Below, piece by piece: positions 1 to 4,804 of a stretch of DNA of 5,148 nucleotides (its first letter is position 1; every line of letters begins with the position of its first letter). Source of the DNA: JASFUX01 sp050050115 (lineage in GTDB: Bacteria > Pseudomonadota > Alphaproteobacteria > Caulobacterales > Maricaulaceae); NCBI GenBank assembly GCA_050050115.1, contig JASFUX010000252.1, positions 1 through 5,148 of the forward strand. Direction: 5' to 3'. A program made the translations under genes and the position numbers. The notes under the pieces were generated by a model. The model saw only the letters and a list, made by a program, of their open reading frames with translations. It was not told where the DNA came from and made no database searches.

Positions 1-270
1 CCGATCTTGTGCTGTGTGGCTGGCGTTGTTCCAGGCCTTGTTTGCATTGCGCAAGTGGGAGCGGAGACGCTTTGTCTCTTCCTCCAACTCGGCGATCGGC
101 GGGAGACAATCCAGCTTTTCGCGATTGAACGCGATTGCATCGCGAAGAATGGTCAAAACTTCGGCGAAGCGCTTGCGATCTGTGACTTTGTACTCGGTCG
201 CAAGCGCATCGACGTCAGCTTCGGTGTAGTCCGGACCGAACGAGGGGCCGCCGATCAGTTGCTCAAGCAT
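1..270 (-). CDS. Hypothetical island protein, N-terminal 90 residues (runs off left edge)
   Basis: The reading frame opens with ATG at 268-270 and stays open to base 1, so the C-terminus is missing. The start is well supported: an AGGAGG Shine-Dalgarno sequence sits about 6 bases upstream. The N-terminus reads MLEQLIGGPSFGPDYTEADV, followed by a charged helical stretch. From about residue 50 the pattern EKLDCLPPIAELEEETKRLR, then more Lys/Arg/Asn-rich sequence, suggests a coiled coil. No enzyme motif, signal peptide or membrane segment is visible. It is co-directional with the integrase and its ATG overlaps the stop of the small ORF upstream (263-265), which suggests translational coupling. 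I do not recognise the family. Codon use (AAA, ACA, CAA, TTG) is less GC-biased than in the genes right of 1914, as expected for acquired DNA. Confidence 0.75.
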   Translation of the reverse strand, partial: MLEQLIGGPSFGPDYTEADVDALATEYKVTDRKRFAEVLTILRDAIAFNREKLDCLPPIAELEEETKRLRSHLRNANKAWNNASHTAQDR

Positions 271-437
271 CGTCGTCCTCCTGTTGCGTTCTCCTCGCCA
301 ACGCGGCCAGGAGAGCCCGTCCAGCGATTCTCACGGCGGCGCGCTTGGCCTCGTCTGCCCTGTTCGCGTTGCCGCGTATCGGTTGCGCTTGGAAGTGTCT
401 CAGGAGTCGGCGGCTTGCGGGAGGGGCGCACGCTCAT
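263..437 (-). pseudogene. Possible small island ORF with a frame disruption
   Basis: Two overlapping minus-strand frames each look coding over part of this stretch. One starts at ATG 435-437 (MSVRPSRKPPTPE...) and runs to a stop at 255-257, but its second half is Arg/Gly-rich and unconvincing. The other ends at TGA 263-265 with an amphipathic, alanine-rich tail (NRADEAKRAAVRIAGRALLA, ending QQEDDDA). That tail looks like a real protein, and its stop overlaps the ATG of the next gene. The tail frame has no ATG of its own; an in-frame stop lies just inside the first frame's start codon, and its only common alternative start is GTG at 332-334, without a clear ribosome binding site. The simplest reading is one small protein of about 55-60 residues whose frame was shifted near positions 385-410. 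Chance overlap, or a short GTG-started gene at 263-334, remains possible. Function is unknown. Confidence 0.3.
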
Positions 438-518
438 CGCGATCCAAAACGCGAAGGCCTGACGAGAGTGGTCGGGTGTAGCTTTCCCTCAGGCATCGAG
501 GGAATGCATCGATTGCTC

Positions 519-1697
519 TTACTGGCTAGCTGACAACAGCGCATCTATCCGCTCGGAAATGAGGTTTGCCGTCCCAACGACCGGCGCAGGCGCGACGTGC
601 GCGTATCGCTGCGTCGTCTGCGGCGATCGATGACCGAGCACCGCGCCGACCAGCGGCAGGCCTTCGCCGTTGTTGACACCCACGCTCGCGAACGTGTGGC
701 GAAGATCGTGAATGCGGACGTCTTCAAGCTCCGCCGCCGCCGTGATCCGCCTCCAGGCGGTCTTGAGGTTGACCAGAGCCTTCTCGCCGTCCGCGCCGGC
801 AAAGGCGAACGGCGAGTTCGTCGCCCGCTGACGGCGCTTTAGGAGGTCGATCGCGGGGCGGGGCAACACAAGGGGACGCGGGCCGGTCTTCGAGTCCGGC
901 AGCATCGCGACCGCAAGATCAAAATCGATCATCACCCAGGTCAGCGACAGCGCCTCGCCGCGACGGCACCCGGTCAGCAGGAGAAACCGGATCGCATCTG
1001 CGGCCGACTGCATGGCGAGGCCGTCGTCGACGGCGCGATCGAGGACGCGGCCAAGACGCGACATCTCTTCAGGCGACAGCGCCCGATTGCGAGCGTGCTC
1101 TTTGAACTTTTGTACGGCCCGACATGGATTGCTTAGCGGTGTGCGAAGCGCCCAATGCTCAGCGAGATTGAACATCTTCGACATGACCGAAAGCACACGG
1201 TTCGCAGCGCCAGGGATATGGCGGAGGCGATGATGGATCGACGCGACATCGCTAATGGACACGTCGGAGACGCAGCGCGATCCGATCGCCGGCAGGACGT
1301 ACTTTTCCAGATTGCGTTTATCTTCAGCCGCGCTGCGCGGCTTCTTTTTCGGAAATGCGTGCTCATCCAGATAGCGTGCGGCCAATTCATTGACCGTCAC
1401 ACCTCTGCGCCGCGTCTCGCGCCGGTCTTCAATCGGGTCCTGAACGACGTCCGACTTTTTCGAGAGCGCGAGCTTGCGTGCTTCGTCCAGAGTCAGCACG
1501 CCGAACGCGCCGAGCGCCATCGTGCGCCGGCGGCCGTTGACGGAGTAGCGAATGACGAAGCTCTTGCGTCCGGTCGGATAGACTCGGACGCCAAATCCGG
1601 GCGTCGTTTCGTCCCAATAGATGCACGCCGATGATCCGTCACCGTCGTATTTCAAGTGACCTATGATCGTTTTGGTGAGGCGAATCCGCCGCGCCAT
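519..1697 (-). CDS. Tyrosine-recombinase integrase (DUF4102/P4-type), 392 aa
   Basis: This is a site-specific recombinase that integrates and excises the surrounding element by strand exchange through a phosphotyrosine intermediate. Residues 1-95 form the DUF4102-type arm-binding domain (ending near LTLDEARKLAL), about 100-190 the SAM-like core-binding domain, and about 205-380 the catalytic domain. The full catalytic set is visible: Arg245 in TGCRRGE, Lys270 in DSKTGP, His330 and Arg333 in HDLRHTF, His356 in LGHRS and nucleophile Tyr365 in QRYAH. Length is normal for the family, so the enzyme is probably functional. The ATG at 1695-1697 is preceded by GAGGG six bases upstream. It reads leftward, away from the tRNA fragment. 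The 172 bp upstream to the fragment presumably carries its promoter and arm-type sites. No terminator is obvious after the stop. The specific integrase subfamily is not determined. Confidence 0.95.
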   Translation of the reverse strand: MARRIRLTKTIIGHLKYDGDGSSACIYWDETTPGFGVRVYPTGRKSFVIRYSVNGRRRTMALGAFGVLTLDEARKLALSKKSDVVQDPIEDRRETRRRGVTVNELAARYLDEHAFPKKKPRSAAEDKRNLEKYVLPAIGSRCVSDVSISDVASIHHRLRHIPGAANRVLSVMSKMFNLAEHWALRTPLSNPCRAVQKFKEHARNRALSPEEMSRLGRVLDRAVDDGLAMQSAADAIRFLLLTGCRRGEALSLTWVMIDFDLAVAMLPDSKTGPRPLVLPRPAIDLLKRRQRATNSPFAFAGADGEKALVNLKTAWRRITAAAELEDVRIHDLRHTFASVGVNNGEGLPLVGAVLGHRSPQTTQRYAHVAPAPVVGTANLISERIDALLSASQ

Positions 1698-1721
1698 GGC
1701 CAGCCCTCAGACCTCTGAATA

Positions 1722-1738
1722 AGTGACACAGGAGTGAC
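1722..1738. repeat. Short direct repeat (AGTGAC x2) upstream of the integrase
   Basis: AGTGAC occurs at 1722-1727 and 1733-1738, start to start 11 bp, about one helical turn. It lies just upstream of the integrase start. It could be a binding site for the integrase or a directionality factor, but six-base repeats also arise by chance. Confidence 0.3.
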
Positions 1739-1747
1739 GCGCGCAGA

Positions 1748-1786
1748 GCGAATCACAGCGTGCGCGAGCGTAGCCAGGCGATTCGC
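1748..1786. repeat. 7-bp inverted repeat GCGAATC / GATTCGC upstream of the integrase
   Basis: GCGAATC (1748-1754) and GATTCGC (1780-1786) are perfect inverted copies separated by 25 bp. They sit in the non-coding DNA between the integrase and the tRNA fragment. An operator or accessory-protein site is possible; there is no T-tract, so it is not a terminator. Confidence 0.3.
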
Positions 1787-1850
1787 GTGGTCAAGAAATT
1801 TCAATGATTTGAGTAGTTTGTGCGCGTCTGGCGTCGTTGAGCGTGGTCAA
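1785..1850. repeat. 10-bp direct repeat GCGTGGTCAA, candidate integrase arm-type sites
   Basis: The decamer GCGTGGTCAA occurs at 1785-1794 and again at 1841-1850, exactly repeated and 56 bp apart start to start. Both copies lie between the integrase gene and the tRNA core site, where arm-type binding sites of tyrosine integrases are normally found. The intervening DNA (about 1790-1830) is AT-richer than its surroundings, which would favour bending. Arm-site function is inferred from position only. Confidence 0.45.
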
Positions 1851-1869
1851 ATATAGTGCGTCTACGGCG

Positions 1870-1914
1870 TTCCTAATCTGAGGGTCGCAGGTTCGAATCC
1901 TGCCGGGGACGCCA
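1870..1914 (+). other. Attachment site: 3' fragment of tRNA-Arg(CCU), from anticodon loop to CCA
   Basis: The T arm is perfect: stem GCAGG (1887-1891), loop TTCGAAT (1892-1898), stem CCTGC (1899-1903). It is followed by acceptor strand CGGGGAC (1904-1910), discriminator G (1911) and encoded CCA (1912-1914). Counting back, a five-base variable loop and the anticodon-stem strand TCTGA (1877-1881) place anticodon CCT at 1872-1874, with the conserved T33 at 1871. That makes it tRNA-Arg(CCU). Upstream bases 1865-1869 (CGGCG) cannot pair with TCTGA and no GTCCCCG acceptor strand or D arm precedes it, so the gene is cut in or beside the anticodon loop. This matches a recombined attachment site; the fragment should not give a functional tRNA. 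Confidence 0.88.
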
Positions 1915-1963
1915 GCACGCGGCGCTCTTCACGCTGATGGCGGAGCTGCGGCGCTGACCTCGC

Positions 1964-2863
1964 TCATGTCTCCGTCGCCGCATCGCGCACGCGATCGGCG
2001 AGGAGGGCGACCGGGCCGCTGAGGCGCGCTTCGCGCGTCACCAGGTGATAGCGCAGCTCGGGCGTCGCGATCAGATCCGGGCGGAAGATTAACTCGTTCG
2101 GCGCCTGCTCGATCGGCCCCAGCGCCGTGATCCAAAGCCCCACGCCCAGGCCGGCGCGCACGGAGTCTGCGGAAAGTCCAGTGTCGCTCAGCATTCGATC
2201 AGCGGCTTTGGGGCGGAAGGGGACGCCGTATCGCGCGCTCCAGATGCGCCAGCCGCTGGTCTCGCCATTGTGCAGGAGCGGCAGCTTGACGATTTCGCGC
2301 GGTTCGACATCGGCGAACGCGGGGTGGGCCCTGCGGGCAGCGTAGGGCACGAGCCGCTCGTCGAACAGCTGCTCGTCGTAAAGACCCTTCCAGCCGCCCT
2401 TGCCATAGCGGATGGCGACGTCGACCTCGCCGTGCTCGAGATCGGCGGCGCGGCGCTCCGCAGCGAAGTCGATCTTCAGGTCGTCGCGCTCGAGGCTCTC
2501 AAGGCGCGGGATCAGCCAGTAGCGGGCGAACGCCGCTGTTACAGAAATGCGCACGGTCGCCCGCCGCCGCGGCAGACGGCCTCGCTCGCGCTCGCGGTCG
2601 ACGATCGCGTTGACCTGCTCGATCGACTGAGCGAGCTGGATCAGGAAGTGCTGACCGAGGTCGGTCGGGCGCACGCCGCGGCCCAGGCGGTCGAACAGCT
2701 TCATTCCCGCCCACGCCTCGGCGGCCGCGACGCGCCGCGAGATCGTCGCGTGCGTGACCCCAAGCTCTTCCGCCGCGGCGGTGAACGAGCCGAGGCGCGC
2801 CGCCGCCAGAGCCGCTGCGAGGCACTCCATCGGCGGCAGCGAGACCGATAAGCTGTGCGCCAT
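1964..2863 (-). CDS. LysR-family transcriptional regulator, GcvA-like, 299 aa
   Basis: A cytoplasmic DNA-binding regulator. The winged helix-turn-helix occupies about residues 9-70 (LPPMECLAAALAAARLGSFT, then AAAEELGVTHATISRRV and LFDRLGRGVRPTDLG). The effector-binding domain follows from about residue 100, with the GcvA-type signature DLEHGEVDVAIRYGKGGWKG and ERLVPY. Effector and targets are not predictable. I chose ATG 2861-2863 because it puts the LPP motif at residues 9-11, as in GcvA relatives. A TTG at 2897-2899 would add 12 atypical residues (TYARCWRSAVR) that fall in a region of dyad symmetry. No good Shine-Dalgarno precedes either start. The gene is divergent from urcA with 119 bp between the starts, the usual layout for a LysR protein and its target. 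Its 3' end lies 49 bp from the tRNA fragment, just outside the mobile element. Confidence 0.92.
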   Translation of the reverse strand: MAHSLSVSLPPMECLAAALAAARLGSFTAAAEELGVTHATISRRVAAAEAWAGMKLFDRLGRGVRPTDLGQHFLIQLAQSIEQVNAIVDRERERGRLPRRRATVRISVTAAFARYWLIPRLESLERDDLKIDFAAERRAADLEHGEVDVAIRYGKGGWKGLYDEQLFDERLVPYAARRAHPAFADVEPREIVKLPLLHNGETSGWRIWSARYGVPFRPKAADRMLSDTGLSADSVRAGLGVGLWITALGPIEQAPNELIFRPDLIATPELRYHLVTREARLSGPVALLADRVRDAATET

Positions 2864-2895
2864 ACGCACAGCTGAGCGCCAGCAGCGTGCGTATG
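2851..2895. promoter_or_regulatory. Overlapping inverted repeats across the LysR start: candidate regulator-binding site
   Basis: Two perfect dyads share an arm. AGCTGTGCG (2851-2859) is inverted at CGCACAGCT (2865-2873) with a 5-bp spacer. CATACGCAC (2861-2869) is inverted at GTGCGTATG (2887-2895) with a 17-bp spacer. They span the LysR start codon and the first bases upstream. LysR proteins typically bind dyads near their own promoter and the divergent target, so autoregulation is plausible. The binding protein is inferred, not shown. Confidence 0.5.
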
Positions 2896-2897
2896 TC

Positions 2898-2915
2898 AAG
2901 CGGCTCGAGCCGCTT
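2898..2915. promoter_or_regulatory. 18-bp perfect palindrome between lysR and urcA
   Basis: AAGCGGCTCGAGCCGCTT reads identically on both strands and is centred between 2906 and 2907. It sits 34 bp upstream of the LysR start and 67 bp upstream of the urcA start. With no loop it fits a dimeric protein operator better than a hairpin. A LysR operator is the simplest guess. Confidence 0.5.
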
Positions 2916-2960
2916 AGGGTCGCTTCGACTGACCCTTCGGCCGTCGGTTCGGCCGCAAGG
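2916..2960 (+). promoter_or_regulatory. Two further inverted repeats in the urcA upstream region
   Basis: AGGGTC (2916-2921) and GACCCT (2931-2936) form a 6-bp dyad. CCTTCGGCCG (2934-2943) pairs with CGGCCGCAAGG (2950-2960) around a 6-base loop with one bulged C. If transcription starts upstream, the second would form a stable 5'-leader hairpin ending 22 bases before the urcA ATG. No convincing -10/-35 pair for urcA could be identified. Confidence 0.35.
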
Positions 2961-2982
2961 TTGAATGAAAGAGGAGAGGCTC

Positions 2983-3333
2983 ATGAACAAGCTGATCGCC
3001 GCTGCGGGGGCCGCTTGCCTGATTTTCGCGACGGCCGCCTCGGGTCCGTCCGCGCGCGCGGTCGAGACCCGGTCGGTCATCGTCGAGCACGCCGATCTTG
3101 ATCTGTCGAACGAGGCCGATGTGCGGACGATGCTTCGCAGGATTCGGGCGGCCGCGGAGCGCGTCTGCCGTCGCGCCTCGGACTACCGCGACCTACTCGG
3201 GCGGCGGGAATATTTCGAATGCGTGCGCGCCGCCGCCGACGGCGCCGTGGCTGCGCTCGGCGCGCCGCTGGTGACGGCTCTGCACGAAGGAGGCAAGTCG
3301 GACCAACGCCGCTTCGCGCGCGCGTCCGATTAG
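2983..3333 (+). CDS. UrcA-family secreted small protein, 116 aa
   Basis: A small exported protein of the UrcA family, which is of unknown molecular function and common in Caulobacterales and Sphingomonadales. Residues 1-26 are a Sec signal peptide: MNK, a hydrophobic core (LIAAAGAACLIFATAA), and an Ala-Arg-Ala cleavage site before Val27. The mature part shows the family pattern: DLDLSNEADVRTMLRRI near 38-54, then AAERVCR with Cys62 and YFECVRAA with Cys80, a likely periplasmic disulfide pair. I chose ATG 2983 over the upstream ATG at 2965 because GAGGAG lies just before it and the upstream choice would place two acidic residues (MKEERLM) ahead of the signal peptide. The C-terminal 15 residues are charged and loosely conserved in appearance. 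Flanked by a divergent LysR gene and a strong terminator, it is probably monocistronic. Confidence 0.88.
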   Translation: MNKLIAAAGAACLIFATAASGPSARAVETRSVIVEHADLDLSNEADVRTMLRRIRAAAERVCRRASDYRDLLGRREYFECVRAAADGAVAALGAPLVTALHEGGKSDQRRFARASD

Positions 3334-3335
3334 CA

Positions 3336-3357
3336 AAGGCCGCTCAGCAGCGGTCTT
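3336..3357 (+). terminator. Hairpin directly after urcA, no T-tract
   Basis: AAGGCCGCT (3336-3344) pairs with AGCGGTCTT (3349-3357), 9 bp with one G-T wobble and loop CAGC. It begins three bases after the urcA stop. With only CTTCTC following, it is a poor terminator alone; it may protect the mRNA 3' end or assist the stronger hairpin downstream, which uses the same CAGC loop. Confidence 0.45.
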
Positions 3358-3368
3358 CTCGCAGACTG

Positions 3369-3403
3369 GAGGCGAAGGCCCAGCGGCCTTCGCCTCTTTT
3401 TTT
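3369..3403 (+). terminator. Strong Rho-independent terminator of urcA
   Basis: GAGGCGAAGGCC (3369-3380) and GGCCTTCGCCTC (3385-3396) form a perfect 12-bp GC-rich stem with loop CAGC, followed by seven T residues (3397-3403). This is a textbook intrinsic terminator for plus-strand transcription. It separates urcA from the downstream SDR operon. Confidence 0.95.
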
Positions 3404-3423
3404 GTGCGCCGGTTTGCGCCCCG

Positions 3424-3486
3424 GACGATCGTCGCTCGCATTGCCGCCGCGCGCGCCCGATGATCGAATGGCGTAATCGAACGGCG
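3424..3486 (+). promoter_or_regulatory. Short palindrome and imperfect direct repeat upstream of the SDR-DoxX gene
   Basis: In the 97 bp between the urcA terminator and the SDR start there is a 10-bp palindrome GACGATCGTC (3424-3433). There is also a direct repeat ATCGAATGGCG (3463-3473) / ATCGAACGGCG (3476-3486), 10 of 11 bases matching, 13 bp apart. This stretch must contain the operon's promoter, since a strong terminator precedes it, but no clear -35/-10 pair is visible. Regulatory function of the repeats is a guess. Confidence 0.3.
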
Positions 3487-3500
3487 CAGGCGGAGGGGCG

Positions 3501-4790
3501 ATGCGCGTCCTGGTTCTCGGCGGCAACGGCTTCATCGGGCTTGCGGTCATGAAGGCGCTCGGCGCGGCCGGGCATGACCTGGTCGGTCTTGGCCGCTCGG
3601 CGGCGCGCGGGCGTGCGGCGCTGCCCGCCGCCGACTGGATCGCCGCCGACATCGCAGCGCTCAAGACCGCCGAGGCGTGGCAACCGCACCTCGCCGGCGT
3701 CGACGCCGTGGTGAACGCCGCGGGCGTGCTTCAGAGCGGGGGCGGGGACGATCTCGCCGGCGTCCGCGACGGAACCCTGGCGCTCGTCGCCGCGTGCGCG
3801 GCGGGCGGTCCGCGCCGGTTCGTGCAGATCTCTGCGGCGGGCGCGTCCCTCAGCGCGCCGCTCGCCTTCATGCGCACCAAGGCCGAGGTCGACGCAGCGC
3901 TGGCGGAGAGCGGGCTGGAATGGACCGTGCTGCGCCCCGGTCTCGTCGTCGGGCCGTCAGCCTACGGTGGAACCAGCCTCGTCCGCATGCTCGCCGCGTT
4001 TCCGGTCATCGTGCCGGTCGCCGCGCCGAACGCGCCGGTGCAGACGGTCGCGCTCGATGATGTCGCCGCGGCTGCGGTGCGCGCAGTCGAGGGCGGGCTT
4101 TTGGGCGCGAGCATCGACCTTGTCGAAGACGAAACGCACACCTTGCGGGACCTCATCCTCGCGGTGCGGTCGTGGCTCGGCTTTGCGCCGCCGCGCGCGG
4201 TGATCAAGTCGCCGCCGATCCTGGCGCGGACGCTCGCGCTGGGCGCGGATGCGGCGGGCGCCTTGGGGTGGCGGCCGGCGCTGCGCTCGACATCGCTCAA
4301 GGTGCTCGCGGACGGAGTGGTCGGCGATCCGGCGTCGTGGCGCGCTGCCGGAGGCGCTCCGGTCAAGACGCTGGCCGAGACGCTCGCGTCGCTGCCGGCG
4401 ACGGCGCAGGAGCGGCTCTATGCGCGCGTGCAGCTGGCGTTCCCGCTGATGCTGCTGACGCTGGCTGCCTTCTGGATCGCGTCGGGCGCGATCGGACTGG
4501 CGCGGCTCGACGCGGCGGCGGCGTTGCTTGCTCCGGCGCTCGGCGAGGGTGCGGCGCGCGCGGCGGTCGTCGCCGGCGGCCTGGTCGATCTGGCGGTCGG
4601 CGCGGGGCTGCTCATCCGCCGCGCGACGCGGGCTGCGTGTCTCGCGTCGATCGCCGTATGCGTGGTTTATCTTGTCGGCGGATCGGCGTTCGCGCCGGGT
4701 CTCTGGGCCGATCCGCTGGGGCCGCTGGTCAAGGTGTTTCCCGCAATGGCGCTGGCGCTCGGCGTGCTGGCCGCAACGCCGGGTCGCTGA
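3501..4790 (+). CDS. SDR-family oxidoreductase fused to a DoxX-like membrane domain, 429 aa
   Basis: An atypical short-chain dehydrogenase/reductase with a C-terminal membrane domain. Residues 1-290 are the Rossmann part: the NAD(P)-binding motif GGNGFIG at 7-13 (Gly7, Gly10, Gly13), the strand VDAVVNAAGV at 67-76, QISAAG at 109-114, LRPGLVVGP at 144-152 and the QTVALDDVA motif at 181-189. Residues about 308-426 hold four likely transmembrane helices (around 308-333, 352-373, 378-396, 407-426) with the DoxX-type segment WADPLGPLVKVFP at 402-414. The architecture of an NDUFA9/NmrA-like SDR plus a DoxX-like tail is known in proteobacteria, but its substrate is not. At the usual YxxxK site the sequence is F123-M-R-T-K127, so Lys is kept and Tyr is replaced by Phe. 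The start is supported by GGAGGGG just upstream. The DUF2269 gene follows after 14 bp, probably in the same operon. Confidence 0.9.
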   Translation: MRVLVLGGNGFIGLAVMKALGAAGHDLVGLGRSAARGRAALPAADWIAADIAALKTAEAWQPHLAGVDAVVNAAGVLQSGGGDDLAGVRDGTLALVAACAAGGPRRFVQISAAGASLSAPLAFMRTKAEVDAALAESGLEWTVLRPGLVVGPSAYGGTSLVRMLAAFPVIVPVAAPNAPVQTVALDDVAAAAVRAVEGGLLGASIDLVEDETHTLRDLILAVRSWLGFAPPRAVIKSPPILARTLALGADAAGALGWRPALRSTSLKVLADGVVGDPASWRAAGGAPVKTLAETLASLPATAQERLYARVQLAFPLMLLTLAAFWIASGAIGLARLDAAAALLAPALGEGAARAAVVAGGLVDLAVGAGLLIRRATRAACLASIAVCVVYLVGGSAFAPGLWADPLGPLVKVFPAMALALGVLAATPGR

Positions 4791-4804
4791 GGGGCAGGGG
4801 GCGG

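Larger units (their letters stand above)
1..1914. mobile_element. Right end of an integrative element (genomic island or ICE/prophage remnant) inserted in tRNA-Arg(CCU)
   Basis: Seen: an intact tyrosine integrase lies 172 bp from a tRNA 3' fragment that lacks its 5' half. Two further minus-strand reading frames follow downstream of the integrase, and the DNA left of 1914 is visibly less GC-rich than the DNA to the right. Known: tyrosine integrases of this class recombine within tRNA 3' halves, leaving an intact tRNA at one end and a 3' fragment at the other. Inferred: the element extends left beyond the window for an unknown length and the fragment marks its right border. Cargo and conjugative ability cannot be judged because only one end is visible. 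Confidence 0.85.

Noticed and set aside
7..462. 151-codon open frame on the plus strand
   Set aside because: The opposite strand carries a better gene here (AGGAGG ribosome binding site, helical charged protein, coupled overlap). The plus-strand product has no plausible start signal and an incoherent composition.
1155..1634. 159-codon plus-strand frame inside the integrase
   Set aside because: It is antisense to a complete integrase with all catalytic residues; an open antisense frame is expected in GC-rich DNA.
1800..1914. A complete tRNA gene
   Set aside because: No D arm or GTCCCCG acceptor strand precedes the fragment, and 1865-1869 cannot pair with the anticodon stem strand, so only the 3' part is present.
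1913..1957. C-terminus-like peptide ending ALFTLMAELRR before a stop, plus strand
   Set aside because: Its frame runs back through the tRNA T arm and has no start; with only about 14 codons outside the tRNA it is most likely chance.
2270..2851. 193-codon plus-strand frame inside the LysR gene
   Set aside because: It is antisense to a clearly recognisable LysR regulator and has no ribosome binding site or domain.
2871..2899. Perfect TTGACA on the minus strand (2894-2899) as a -35 box for the LysR gene
   Set aside because: No acceptable -10 hexamer occurs 16-18 bp downstream, and the implied transcript would start almost at the ATG. The match may be chance.
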